A DNA stretch of 57,647 nucleotides. Source: Devosia sp. 66-14. Lineage in GTDB: Bacteria > Pseudomonadota > Alphaproteobacteria > Rhizobiales > Devosiaceae. Under the pieces are notes generated by a model. The model saw only the letters and a list, made by a program, of their open reading frames with translations, had not been told where the DNA came from and made no database searches. Position 1 is the stretch's first letter. Each line of letters starts with the position of its first letter. The position numbers were made by a program, and so were the translations under genes. Positions 17,732-25,944 of the stretch are shown here, one piece after another. The stretch covers positions 1-57,647 of the forward strand of contig MKVB01000002.1 of the NCBI GenBank assembly GCA_001899085.1, read 5' to 3'.

Positions 17732-18657
17732 TGGCCACCAACCGGGCTTCGAGCAGCTGCAACACGCTGCTGAGGTACGCGGACGACATCCCAGACCAGG
17801 CCGGCTCGTTCCAGCGTAGCGATGATCCAGCCGTTGACGTCGATCTCGCCCGGCTTGAGGCCGTGGAAAGCGGAGCGGGGAAAGCGATGGTGGTTGTTGT
17901 GCCAGCCGTCACCGAAAGTCAGCAGGGCCAGGACGAGGTTGTTCTTCGAACGGTTGGCCTGCGGAAAGTCTTCGTCTCCGTGGCTATGGCCGATGGAGTT
18001 CACCGCCCAGACAACGTTATGAAGCACGGAGATTCGCAGGCAGCCGCCAATCAGCATCGCCGACCAGGCGGCTTCGGCACCACCAAGCGCATAGCCGTAC
18101 GCGAAGGGCAGCCCAAGTGAGGCCGCAAGCCAAAGCCAGTGAGTTCTCACGAAGAACATCACCAGCCGATCCTGCTGCAGATCCTTACCGAATACCTCTA
18201 GGTCCGTTGCCGTACCGTCGAACATCCAGCCGACGTGAGCATACCAGAGGCCGCCCAATCCTTTGACATCGCGACCCCACGGATCGACATGTGGCGAGTG
18301 GACATCGCCTTGCTGGTCCGAATGCGAGTGATGTCTTCGGTGATCGGCGACCCAGCGCAGGATCGTCCCTTGGAAGCACATCGTTGCAGATGCGCCGAGC
18401 ACCAGGCGCAGCGGAAGGACCGCCTCAAAGCTCTTGTGCGTGAAATAGCGATGCATGCCGAGGGCAACCCCAAGTCCAGTGAGCGCGTAGAAGATCGCGA
18501 ACGCCGAGACGTCGATCAGCGTGATGCCGTGGTTGGCGATCCAGACAGCCGCAAGGATGCTCCCGGCTAAAGGGATGCCAATCAGATACGTGTTCTCAAG
18601 GCGCTTCTGAAGGATTGCCGGACCGGCCCAGTGAATGCCCGCAGCGGAATTGGTCAT
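17728..18657 (-). CDS. Membrane fatty-acid desaturase (delta-9/stearoyl-CoA type)
   Basis: A 309-residue di-iron membrane desaturase that introduces a cis double bond into an acyl chain. Three histidine boxes are intact: HRYFTH (69-74), HRRHH (106-110) and HNNHH (253-257). Hydrophobic spans occur at about 24-65 and 163-195. The order and spacing fit the acyl-CoA/acyl-lipid delta-9 family. It is the first gene of a two-gene operon with the methyltransferase. Two palindromes lie in the upstream region and may be operators. The ATG at 18657 begins the conserved frame. Confidence 0.92.
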   Translation of the reverse strand: MTNSAAGIHWAGPAILQKRLENTYLIGIPLAGSILAAVWIANHGITLIDVSAFAIFYALTGLGVALGMHRYFTHKSFEAVLPLRLVLGASATMCFQGTILRWVADHRRHHSHSDQQGDVHSPHVDPWGRDVKGLGGLWYAHVGWMFDGTATDLEVFGKDLQQDRLVMFFVRTHWLWLAASLGLPFAYGYALGGAEAAWSAMLIGGCLRISVLHNVVWAVNSIGHSHGDEDFPQANRSKNNLVLALLTFGDGWHNNHHRFPRSAFHGLKPGEIDVNGWIIATLERAGLVWDVVRVPQQRVAAARSPVGGQ

Positions 18658-18755
18658 CTGGCTTTCCGGCGGGCTCCCGTGCGACCGATGGGCTGGCGAC
18701 CGAAAGGTGTGTCGATCGTTGGGTCCGTTTCAGTCCAAGCACATGCCGGCTGGGA

Positions 18756-18781
18756 TCGCATGATACATTTTCGTCATGCGA
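18756..18781. promoter_or_regulatory. Inverted repeat upstream of desaturase
   Basis: Perfect eight-base arms TCGCATGA and TCATGCGA are separated by 10 bases, about 100 bases upstream of the desaturase start. This suits an operator for a dimeric regulator of lipid desaturation; the regulator is not in this locus. Confidence 0.5.
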
Positions 18782-18818
18782 CACGACGGCTGAGGTTGCC
18801 TGCGGGCGTCCCCATTCC

Positions 18819-18834
18819 GACCGTTCAAACGGTC
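18819..18834. promoter_or_regulatory. Palindrome GACCGTTCAAACGGTC upstream of desaturase
   Basis: Seven-base arms GACCGTT / AACGGTC surround two bases. It lies 162 bases upstream of the desaturase and just beyond the stop of the RsmC-like gene, so it could be an operator or part of a short hairpin. Confidence 0.45.
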
Positions 18835-18887
18835 AGAGATAGGCGGCCGCGGTCCCACATCATGCAGGCCAAGCCGTTCCGTGGCGG

Positions 18888-19898
18888 CTATTTCCGCGCC
18901 AGCAGCACCTTGAAGCCGCGATTCTCCGCCAGCACCGAAACGTCGGAGAAGGCGGTGCGCAGCGTCCGCTCGTAGGGAAGGTGGCGGTTGGCGACGCAGA
19001 CCAGCCTGCCGCCGCCGCGCAGGGCCTCGGCGGCGACGGTGAGGAAGGTCACGCCCAGATCGATGTCCTGCTCGCCTTCCTTGTGGAAGGGCGGGTTGGT
19101 GATGACCCAGTCATATTTGCTGCGCCCGATGCCCGCCCGCACGTCGGACCAGTGGTAGCCAACCGAGCGTCCTGATGGCGCGAGGTTCGCCTGGGCGAGG
19201 TCGAGCGCGAGCTTTTCGGCCTCGAACAGATCGAGCTGGCGGATGCGGTCATAGCGCTGCAACAGCGATGCGGCGAGAAAGCCCCAGCCGGCGCCAAGGT
19301 CGGCGACGGCGCCGTCGATCCCTGGCGGCAGGCTGTCGACGAGGAACTGCGAGCCCGGGTCGATGCGGTTCCAGCTGAAGATGCCGGGCCGCGTGCTGAA
19401 CGGCGTGCCGGCGATCGGCTGCGGATCGCCCAGCGACAGCCATTCCCGCCATCTGGCGCTGTCGGCTTCGGCGGAGCCGCGTCGCAGCCAGAACACCCGG
19501 CACTTGGCCTTCGATATCCGACCTTCGAGCGGGGCGATGGCGCCGACGGCTTTCTCGTAGGTGGCGGCGCCGACGGCGTTCTGGCCGGCGCAGACCAGTG
19601 TGCCGCCCGGTGCCAGCAGGCGATAGGCGCGCGCCAGGTTGGCGTAGTTCTCCTGCCGGTGCGGCGTGAGCACGCAAAGCCCGACATCATAGCTGCCCTC
19701 GAGCTGCGTCGTGACCTGCACGCCGCCTGCCGCGAGGCGCTCGTAGGCAGGGCGATAGGTCTGCTCGGCGACGAGGTGGCCGCCAAAGCTGTCGCGCAGA
19801 GCGGGGCTGAAATCGCCGCGCAGCAGGAAGGCATTCCGCGCCTCGAGCAGTCCTTCCTCGAAGGGGAGGGCGATCACGTCGTAAACAGTCTGCGGCAT
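18888..19898 (-). CDS. RsmC/RlmG-like rRNA guanine-N2 methyltransferase
   Basis: A 336-residue class I methyltransferase with two tandem Rossmann-like halves as in RsmC. The C-terminal catalytic half has motif I DLGAGWGFLAASLL and the base-methylating motif NPPFHK, which in this family marks guanine N2 methylation of 16S (G1207) or 23S rRNA. The N-terminal half carries degenerate motifs (SYDVGLCVLTPHRQENYANL). The gene is transcribed on its own; the next small gene upstream has its own terminator. The exact rRNA position is inferred from family. Confidence 0.85.
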   Translation of the reverse strand: MPQTVYDVIALPFEEGLLEARNAFLLRGDFSPALRDSFGGHLVAEQTYRPAYERLAAGGVQVTTQLEGSYDVGLCVLTPHRQENYANLARAYRLLAPGGTLVCAGQNAVGAATYEKAVGAIAPLEGRISKAKCRVFWLRRGSAEADSARWREWLSLGDPQPIAGTPFSTRPGIFSWNRIDPGSQFLVDSLPPGIDGAVADLGAGWGFLAASLLQRYDRIRQLDLFEAEKLALDLAQANLAPSGRSVGYHWSDVRAGIGRSKYDWVITNPPFHKEGEQDIDLGVTFLTVAAEALRGGGRLVCVANRHLPYERTLRTAFSDVSVLAENRGFKVLLARK

Positions 19899-20010
19899 GC
19901 TGGTTCCTTGCGGTTGCTCCCGGCGCCCGCGGCAGCGTGGTGCAGCCTGCTATTGAGCGAAACCGCAGCGGTGGAGCAAGTGTTCTTCCCGGGCAGCCGC
20001 CGAAAACGAA

Positions 20011-20043
20011 GAACCCCGCCAACTCCGAGGTTGTGCGGGGTTC
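20011..20043 (-). terminator. Terminator of the small exported-protein gene
   Basis: Arms GAACCCCGC and GCGGGGTTC form a strong stem about 50 bases after the stop at 20093. On the minus strand it is followed by TTCGTTTTC. Confidence 0.75.
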
Positions 20044-20092
20044 GAGTGCGACCTCACCGCAGTGAGGGGCGGTTGGACCGCGACAGACCGTC

Positions 20093-20401
20093 TTACTTGA
20101 CGAAGCCGGCCGTCTTGCACGCGTCGAGCGTAATCGTCGCGAGATCGATCTTGCTGGTGCCCTGGTCGAGCACAGCCGGGGTATCGGGCTCATCGCTGGC
20201 GTCGTCGCCGTCGCTCGTTTCGGTATTGGTGGCGCCGTCGGCCTTGGCGGCTTCTGCCGCGAGAGTTGCGCACTGCTCCTGCACCTTGGGCAGATCCTCG
20301 GCGGAGATCTCGACGCCGTTGATGCTGGTCTGGGCGATGGCGCCCGATGCGAACATGGCAACCGAAAGTGCCGCTGCGGAAATAAGGCTGCGGATCATCA
20401 T
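20093..20401 (-). CDS. Small exported hypothetical protein
   Basis: A 102-residue protein with a signal peptide (ISAAALSVAMFASGAIAQ) and a short acidic mature part rich in Asp, Glu, Thr and Ser. Two cysteines (EQCATL and DACKTAG) could form one disulfide. The central segment (about residues 55-75) is low-complexity. No family is recognised. It is a monocistronic unit with its own terminator. ATG at 20398 is an equally good start. Confidence 0.65.
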   Translation of the reverse strand: MMIRSLISAAALSVAMFASGAIAQTSINGVEISAEDLPKVQEQCATLAAEAAKADGATNTETSDGDDASDEPDTPAVLDQGTSKIDLATITLDACKTAGFVK

Positions 20402-20532
20402 GACTTCTCTCCGTATTGTTCTCGTTGAGGCTTGCCGGGCCTGGCGGTCAAACGTGAGAGAGCTGAAATGGTTGCCGCGGCGCCGTCTCCAACCGGCGCG
20501 CGATGCGCCGGAAGAACGACGGCGGCCGATGG

Positions 20533-20787
20533 TCAGGCTGCGGCGGCCTGCCGGCGTTCCAGCGGATAGCCGTCCGCCTCGTAAAGGGTCCGGATGGCGG
20601 CGCCGTCGAAGCGACGTCCATCGACCTCGAGGAAGGTACCGATCAGCCAGGCAGCCGGACGGTCCTCGACGATGTACTGGATGGCCTCGGCGGCCGTCTT
20701 GAAGCGGCGGTACTGCTCGCGGGCCGATTTGGCGTAGCGGCGGCTGGGGTAAAGCTCGGCGGAGGCGGTGTAGTTGAAGGTCTCCAC
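20533..20787 (-). CDS. Small protein, paralog of the next upstream gene
   Basis: An 84-residue protein starting at GTG 20787 after GAAAGGA. It reads NYTASAELYPSRRYAKSAR... and ends with LYEADGYPLERRQ, matching the upstream neighbour (NYQARAELYLGRDWQTAT...LYQSGDYPLQRK) over its whole length. Both have the layout NY-x-A-x-AELY, a central AA-x-A-x-x-hydrophobic helix and a DG-x-R/GDRIYxG strand. The family is not one I can name; context next to a cold-shock gene suggests a general stress or growth-phase role at most. Confidence 0.65.
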   Translation of the reverse strand: METFNYTASAELYPSRRYAKSAREQYRRFKTAAEAIQYIVEDRPAAWLIGTFLEVDGRRFDGAAIRTLYEADGYPLERRQAAAA

Positions 20788-21068
20788 GTTGTATCCTTTC
20801 GGGCGCTGGGGCCGCGGGCGCGGCTGGTCGGTTTGCGTTGCAGCGGATAGTCGCCGCTCTGGTAGAGGCGCTTCAGGGCACTGCCGGCATAGATGCGGTC
20901 ACCCACCCGAAGGCGGGCGCCGCGCAGGCTGACCGGTGCAACTTCCTCGAAGGCGAAGCGCAAGGCGTGTGCCGCGACCCGGAAAGCTCGAGGGCCCTGG
21001 GCGGTGGCGGTTTGCCAGTCGCGACCGAGATAGAGCTCGGCGCGAGCCTGGTAGTTCAGATGTGTCAT
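20643..21068 (-). CDS. Small paralogous protein with long overlapping tail
   Basis: The first 85 or so residues are homologous to the following gene (NYQARAELYLGRDWQ ... SGDYPLQRK). After that point the frame continues for about 55 residues of Pro/Ser/Arg-rich sequence that overlaps the start of the paralog in another frame by 145 bases. The tail has no protein-like composition and is probably a by-product of a lost stop or a frameshift near 20815-20830, or simply a read-through extension. No domain name is known. Confidence 0.55.
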   Translation of the reverse strand: MTHLNYQARAELYLGRDWQTATAQGPRAFRVAAHALRFAFEEVAPVSLRGARLRVGDRIYAGSALKRLYQSGDYPLQRKPTSRARGPSARKDTTWRPSTTPPPPSFTPAAATPNRPASSTAASRRPPRPSSTSSRTVRLPG

Positions 21069-21182
21069 GTGTTCTCTTGTGGGCCCGTCATCGGAAGATG
21101 CGGAGCCTCTCGTTGAAACGCCTCGACCGCGACGCGGGAGGCGGAGGCCGGGTCTGCCTGATCGGCGGGCCCGGCAGATCGA

Positions 21183-21389
21183 TCAGGCGAGCTGCAGGTT
21201 GGTCGCCGACAGCTTGCCGTCGCGGCCGCTCTGGAGGTCGTAGGTGACCTGCTGGCCTTCGGCCAGGCCGGAGATGCCGGCTGCTTCCAGCGCGGTGGCA
21301 TGGACAAACGCGTCCTTGCTGCCGTCGGCGGGGGCGATGAAGCCAAAGCCCTTGGTGGCGTTATAGAATTTCACGGTGCCGTTGATCAT
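21183..21389 (-). CDS. CspA-family cold-shock protein
   Basis: A 68-residue single cold-shock domain that binds single-stranded RNA/DNA and melts mRNA secondary structure. RNP1 is present as KGFGFI (13-18) and RNP2 as FVHATAL. Its promoter at 21549-21577 implies a transcript leader of about 150 bases, long for so small a gene and like the regulatory leaders of known cold-shock mRNAs. The two small paralogous genes lie downstream on the same strand. Confidence 0.93.
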   Translation of the reverse strand: MINGTVKFYNATKGFGFIAPADGSKDAFVHATALEAAGISGLAEGQQVTYDLQSGRDGKLSATNLQLA

Positions 21390-21548
21390 GACGAGCTACT
21401 TTCGATTGTGAGGGGACGCCCAGCGGCGAACGCACTCGTTCCTCCGGCGCAACACGCGGCGGGGGTCTAGACGTTCGCAATTCAGGGGAACCAAACAACC
21501 GGCAAGCCGGCAGATCAGAAGCCAAAGATGGCCGTAACGTATGAGCGC

Positions 21549-21577
21549 TATATAGGGACGAAATGCGCCGACAACAA
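21549..21577 (-). promoter_or_regulatory. Promoter and long 5' leader of the cold-shock gene
   Basis: Read on the minus strand, TTGTTG (21577-21572) and TATATA (21554-21549) are 17 bases apart. Transcription would start near 21541, leaving about 150 bases before the csp ATG at 21389. Confidence 0.6.
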
Positions 21578-21645
21578 GGTCGGGCCCCGAGAACCGGCAG
21601 TTTCGCTCCCCTCAAGGGGAGGGAAGCGACGACTGCGGGCCGGAA

Positions 21646-22359
21646 CTAGAAGGTCACGGCACGCAGGCGCGCATTGTGGATGTGGGTTTCCATGGCGAGT
21701 TCGGCCTTGGCCCGGTCGCGCGCCAGCAGTGCATCGATGATCTCGAGGTGGTCGGCCAGGGCCGGGGCGAGCACGACCGGGTTCAGCCGGATGCGGTCGA
21801 GCTGGATCATGCGCACGCGGATGGCGTTGATCGAATAGGCCTGGATCAGCACCTCGTTGCCGGTGGCGCCGATGAGGAAGTCGTGAAAGTCGGAATCGAT
21901 CTTCTGCGCTTCGTCGAGCAGGGCGCCGCTGATGCCAGTACTGCTGGCGCGCTCGAGGATCGAGGCGTGCAGCGCCCGCTGCTGCTGCAGCGCCGCGTCG
22001 CTCACATGCTCGATAGCATAGATGGTCGCCTCGCGCTCGTAGGCGAGGCGCATCTGGTAGGATTCGCGGATCATCCTGAGATCGACGGTGGTGATCTGGA
22101 TGCCGCGCTGCGGCAGCACCGCGAGCAGGCTCTCCGCCTCGAGCCGCGGCAGCAGTTCGCGCAGCGCGCCCAACGAGATGCCGAGTTTGCTGACGAGGTC
22201 GCGCTGCGACAGGTTCTGGCCGGGCTGGATCTGGCCGGCCAGCAGCAGGCGCTGGAAGCGCTGGTAGGCGGTCTGGCGGTTGAGCGTGTCGGTGCCGGCC
22301 GTGGTCCGCGGTCGGCGCGTCGCGCGCCGGGTCGGGGCGGTCAGGGCCTTGGTCGACAT
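21646..22359 (-). CDS. GntR-family regulator, FCD type
   Basis: A 237-residue regulator with an N-terminal winged helix (residues about 27-95: AYQRFQRLLLAGQIQPGQNLSQRDLVSKLGISLGALRELLPRLEAESLL) and an all-helical FCD effector domain. In the FCD part DFHDFLIGATGN, HLEIIDALLARD and METHIHNA supply the Asp/His residues that usually bind metal and the carboxylate ligand. It begins 37 bases after the aldolase stop and follows a strong AAGGAGG, so it is co-transcribed with the aldolase. It probably senses a sugar acid and controls the divergent importer. Confidence 0.88.
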   Translation of the reverse strand: MSTKALTAPTRRATRRPRTTAGTDTLNRQTAYQRFQRLLLAGQIQPGQNLSQRDLVSKLGISLGALRELLPRLEAESLLAVLPQRGIQITTVDLRMIRESYQMRLAYEREATIYAIEHVSDAALQQQRALHASILERASSTGISGALLDEAQKIDSDFHDFLIGATGNEVLIQAYSINAIRVRMIQLDRIRLNPVVLAPALADHLEIIDALLARDRAKAELAMETHIHNARLRAVTF

Positions 22360-22396
22360 ACGCGTTTGCCTCCTTCGCGCTTGCCTGAGCGTTAAC

Positions 22397-23362
22397 TCAA
22401 TCCTCTTCGCCTGGGAATTGGTATTGGCTCTGCCGGAAGCTGTCGATCAGCGCGGTGACGCCGGCGGCCGACAGCGGCAGCAGCGGCTCGAGCGGGCGCA
22501 TCCAGGCGGCGTCGCCGGCGATCCGCGCCTTCACCGCTTTGAGTGCGATGATGCCGCCGTGATCGTCGATGGCGGCGATCCGCTGCGCGGCGCGCTCGCA
22601 GATGCCCGCTGCTTCGGGGCCGGTGGGGCTGGCAAAGAAGCGGCAGAGTTCGATGGCGTTGACGTTGGGCAGGCCGCCGATCATGCCGGCGCCGCCGGCA
22701 GCGAGCAGGTCCGGCAGCACCCGATCGTCGCCGGTGAAGATCCTGAGGTTGGGGAAGGTCCGGGCCAGCATCAGGGTATGGGCGCGATCGCCGGTCGAGT
22801 CCTTGATGCCGACAATGCGCCTGCCGTGCCGGGCAACCAGGGCCTGCACCAGCTCGACGCCATAGCCGACCTTGGTCATGGCGGGGATGTGGTAGAGCAC
22901 GACATCGAGCGGGAACATGCCGCCGAAGCGGTTGGCGGCGGCCTCGAAGAAGGCGGCGATGCCGTCCTGACCGGCGGCGCCGTAATAGAAGGGCGGGGCA
23001 ATCAGCACGGCGCGGCAGCCCAGATCGGTCGCCGCGGCGATGGTGGCCACGGCATCGTCGAGCGCGGCGCTCATCGAGGCCGGGATCAGCCGGTCCATCG
23101 GCACGCCGGCCTGCTGCAGCGCCGCCAGCGCCGCCCGTTTCTCGCGCACCGAGAATGAGGCCCCCTCACCGGTCGAGCCGAAGGGCGAAACATAGCTGCA
23201 GCCGGCCGCAAACAGCCAGTCGAGATGCGACTTCAGTCGCACGATATCGATGCTTCCGGTGTCGGTGACGGGGGTCAGGGAGGCAGCGACGATACCGCCG
23301 AGAGCCTTGGAATTGCTGGCCTCATGGGCAGCTGCGAGTTCTTGTGTCACTGATACAATCAC
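22397..23362 (-). CDS. Dihydrodipicolinate synthase-family aldolase, probable N-acetylneuraminate lyase
   Basis: A 321-residue class I aldolase of the DapA/NanA superfamily. The GSTGE loop (62-66), catalytic Tyr157 (YHIP) and Schiff-base Lys187 (GIKDSTGD) are intact. DapA itself is a housekeeping enzyme; here the setting (sugar importer, sialidase-like protein, NanE and a NanK-like kinase) favours cleavage of sialic acid or a similar 2-keto-3-deoxy sugar acid to pyruvate plus amino sugar. The start is GTG 23362, with GTG 23350 as an alternative. Substrate specificity is inferred from context. Confidence 0.78.
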   Translation of the reverse strand: MIVSVTQELAAAHEASNSKALGGIVAASLTPVTDTGSIDIVRLKSHLDWLFAAGCSYVSPFGSTGEGASFSVREKRAALAALQQAGVPMDRLIPASMSAALDDAVATIAAATDLGCRAVLIAPPFYYGAAGQDGIAAFFEAAANRFGGMFPLDVVLYHIPAMTKVGYGVELVQALVARHGRRIVGIKDSTGDRAHTLMLARTFPNLRIFTGDDRVLPDLLAAGGAGMIGGLPNVNAIELCRFFASPTGPEAAGICERAAQRIAAIDDHGGIIALKAVKARIAGDAAWMRPLEPLLPLSAAGVTALIDSFRQSQYQFPGEED

Positions 23363-23495
23363 CAGATGGAGTAGTTGTTCAATCTATGTGTTTACACGAG
23401 CCGGATTCTGTTGCAAGGTCAATCCATCGCGATGGCGTGACGGCGGGTAAACGCTGCTGCCGGAGCGGTAGGACGTGCATGCTGGGAGGGCGCCG

Positions 23496-24590
23496 TTGGC
23501 CGAACTGCAACTTCAGAATGTCTCCAAGACCTACGGGACGTTCGAGGCGGTAAAGGATGTGTCGCTGGCGATCGAGGACGGCGAGTTCGCCGTGTTCGTC
23601 GGCCCCTCGGGTTGCGGCAAGTCGACCTTGCTGCGGCTGATCGCCGGGCTCGATCCGGTCAGCGCCGGCACGGTCGCCATCGGCGACAAGGACATGACGG
23701 CGCGGCAGGCGGGCGAGCGGCCTGTCGCCATGGTGTTCCAGTCCTACGCGCTCTACCCGCATATGAGCGTGTTCGAGAACATCGCTTTCCCGCTGCAGAT
23801 GGAGAAGCGCTCCAAGACCGAGATCCGCGAGGAGGTGGCGAAAGCCGCGGCCACGGTGCAGCTGACGACGCGGCTGCAGGACAAGCCGGCGAAACTCTCC
23901 GGCGGGCAGCGGCAGCGCGTGGCGATTGCCCGCGCCATCGTGCGCAAACCCGAGATTTTCCTGATGGACGAACCGTTGTCGAACCTCGACGCGGCCCTGC
24001 GCATGGAAATGCGCTCGGAACTCACCCGGCTGCACCAGCGGCTGGGCTCCACCATGGTTTATGTGACGCACGACCAGCTTGAAGCCATGACCATGGCCGA
24101 TCGCATCGTGGTGCTGAACGCCGGCAAGGTCGAGCAGGTCGGCAAGCCAATGGACCTCTATCACCGCCCGGCGAACCTGTTCGTCGCCGGCTTCATCGGC
24201 AGCCCGCCGATGAACTTTCTGGCTGGAAAGGTGGCGGGGCTGGAGGGCGGCAACGTGCTGCTCGAGGTGCCAGAGGTCGGGCGAGTGGCGTTGTCGGGCG
24301 ACGCCTCCGGCTTCAGTCTCGGCGGCGAGGCGACGATCGGCATCCGGCCCGAGGCCATCACCACCGTGGCACCGGCCGAGCCGGCTTTGGCGCTGACGCT
24401 GACGCCGCGCACGGTCGAGCGGCTGGGCCTTCACACCATCGTCTATGGCGAACTGGGCAGCCGGAAGTTGACCGCATTGTTCAACGGCGATCCGGCGATA
24501 GCAGCCGATGCGCCGCTCGCCATCCACGTGCCGCTCACTGAGATCCACCTGTTCGATGCCGCCGGCCAGGCCCGCGGGCGCCGCCACTGA
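23496..24590 (+). CDS. CUT1 sugar importer ATPase (MalK/UgpC type), system 1
   Basis: A 364-residue ATPase energising a carbohydrate importer. Walker A is GPSGCGKST, the signature LSGGQRQRV, Walker B IFLMDEPLSNLD, and the C-terminal TOBE/MalK regulatory domain follows FVAGFIGSPPMNF. GGGAGG just before TTG 23496 decides the start over the GTG at 23475. It is the first gene of a five-gene operon with binding protein, two permeases and a sialidase-like protein. As the only ATPase in the Nan region it may also serve system 2, which has none. Confidence 0.9.
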   Translation: MAELQLQNVSKTYGTFEAVKDVSLAIEDGEFAVFVGPSGCGKSTLLRLIAGLDPVSAGTVAIGDKDMTARQAGERPVAMVFQSYALYPHMSVFENIAFPLQMEKRSKTEIREEVAKAAATVQLTTRLQDKPAKLSGGQRQRVAIARAIVRKPEIFLMDEPLSNLDAALRMEMRSELTRLHQRLGSTMVYVTHDQLEAMTMADRIVVLNAGKVEQVGKPMDLYHRPANLFVAGFIGSPPMNFLAGKVAGLEGGNVLLEVPEVGRVALSGDASGFSLGGEATIGIRPEAITTVAPAEPALALTLTPRTVERLGLHTIVYGELGSRKLTALFNGDPAIAADAPLAIHVPLTEIHLFDAAGQARGRRH

Positions 24591-24662
24591 CGCGTTTCAT
24601 CGCCCGCGACCGAGGGGAGGAGGACCATGCCTCCGGTCGCGCGCTCAAAAGGGAGTAACGAG

Positions 24663-25940
24663 ATGACCTTCACCTCCAACCGCCGGCAGTTCCTGTTCGG
24701 CGCCGCCGCCAGCACACTGGCCATTACTGCCGCCGGCGGCCTGGGCCGGGCCTTCGCCCAGGATCAGCAACTGGTGTTCTGGTCGCAGCTGGCCGGCAGC
24801 AAGAAGGCGGCGGGCGAAGCGCTCGAGGCGGCCTTCAAGACGGCGCATCCGGGCATCGCGCTCAACTCGAGCCTGTTCGCCGAACCGAGCCAGCTGAACG
24901 AGAAAATCCTCACCGCCATCAACGGCAATACCGCGCCGGACCTGTTCATCCAGCACTGGGATTACACGCTGACCTATTCGACCGGCGACAAGCTGGCCGA
25001 CCTCAAGGCCGGCCTCGCCAATGTCGATTTCGCCGGCCTCGACGCCTCGCTCCTTGCCTATGGCAATATCGGCGGCCAGCAGGTCTCGGTGCCGCTCTAT
25101 GGCACGTCGCGTGGCCTCGGCATCAACCGCAAATACGTCACCGAAGCCGGGCTCGATGCCGACAAGGGACCGCAGGATTGGGCGGAGCTGCGCGAATGGG
25201 CCAAGGCGCTCACCAAGCGGCAGGACAATGGCCTGCTCGAAGTGGCCGGTCTCAGCATGTTCCACAACGATCTCGAGACCTGGGAAATCTTCACCCTGCT
25301 GCTGCAGGGGGCCGGCGGCACGCTGTTCAATGACGAGTTGACGGCGCCGGCTTTCGGCGGTGCCGAAGGGCTCGCGGCGATCAACTTCATGTTCGAGCTC
25401 CTGCACACCGACAAGGTCACCGATCTCGGTTTTGGCCTCGGGCCTGGCGGTTCGGCGAGCCCGATCAACCAGGGCCGCGCGGCGATGATCATCGCCGGCA
25501 ACTACTCGACCAATAACGCGCTGAAGGCCGGTATCGAGTTCGACGTGCTGCCCATCCCGATGGAGAAGGGTGGCTTCACCTCGCTGGTCGACCCGTTCAG
25601 CTTCGCGGTGACCAAGGCGTCGCCGAACCAGGCGGCAGCGCTGAGCTTCGTCGAATTCGCTCTGTCGCAGGAGCAGCAGGTGGCGTTCGCCCTGGCGTCG
25701 AAGAATGTGCCGGTGCTGAAATCGGCGCAGCAGGATCCGACCGTGCAGGCCGATCCCTTCCTATCGAAGTTCATCAAGACGGCGAGCTTCGCGCCGCCCA
25801 AGGCCGCGGCCATCCCGGCGTTCTCGCGCATGGTGACGATCATCGCCCGCGCCGTGCAGGAGACGCTGTTCAAGCGCGTTACCGCCGAGGAAGCACTGAA
25901 GGCCGCCGAGGCCGAGGTGATCGCGGTGCTGGGCCGCTAA
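24663..25940 (+). CDS. Extracellular sugar-binding protein, system 1
   Basis: A 425-residue periplasmic binding protein (family 1, MalE-like). The N-terminus SNRRQFLFGAAASTLAI is a twin-arginine motif followed by a hydrophobic stretch ending in AFAQ, so Tat export is likely. The mature part has the family pattern ending with aromatic-rich sugar-contact segments (VSVPLYGTSRGLGINRKYV). The ATG at 24663 follows GGGAG. It would capture the substrate, probably a sialylated or amino-sugar saccharide, for the permeases immediately downstream. Confidence 0.9.
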   Translation: MTFTSNRRQFLFGAAASTLAITAAGGLGRAFAQDQQLVFWSQLAGSKKAAGEALEAAFKTAHPGIALNSSLFAEPSQLNEKILTAINGNTAPDLFIQHWDYTLTYSTGDKLADLKAGLANVDFAGLDASLLAYGNIGGQQVSVPLYGTSRGLGINRKYVTEAGLDADKGPQDWAELREWAKALTKRQDNGLLEVAGLSMFHNDLETWEIFTLLLQGAGGTLFNDELTAPAFGGAEGLAAINFMFELLHTDKVTDLGFGLGPGGSASPINQGRAAMIIAGNYSTNNALKAGIEFDVLPIPMEKGGFTSLVDPFSFAVTKASPNQAAALSFVEFALSQEQQVAFALASKNVPVLKSAQQDPTVQADPFLSKFIKTASFAPPKAAAIPAFSRMVTIIARAVQETLFKRVTAEEALKAAEAEVIAVLGR

Positions 25941-25944
25941 GCCT

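Noticed and set aside
23424-23435. Palindrome CCATCGCGATGG between the aldolase and system 1 ATPase genes.
   Set aside because: It is a GC-rich 12-mer of a kind expected by chance here, with no second copy seen, so it is not called an operator.
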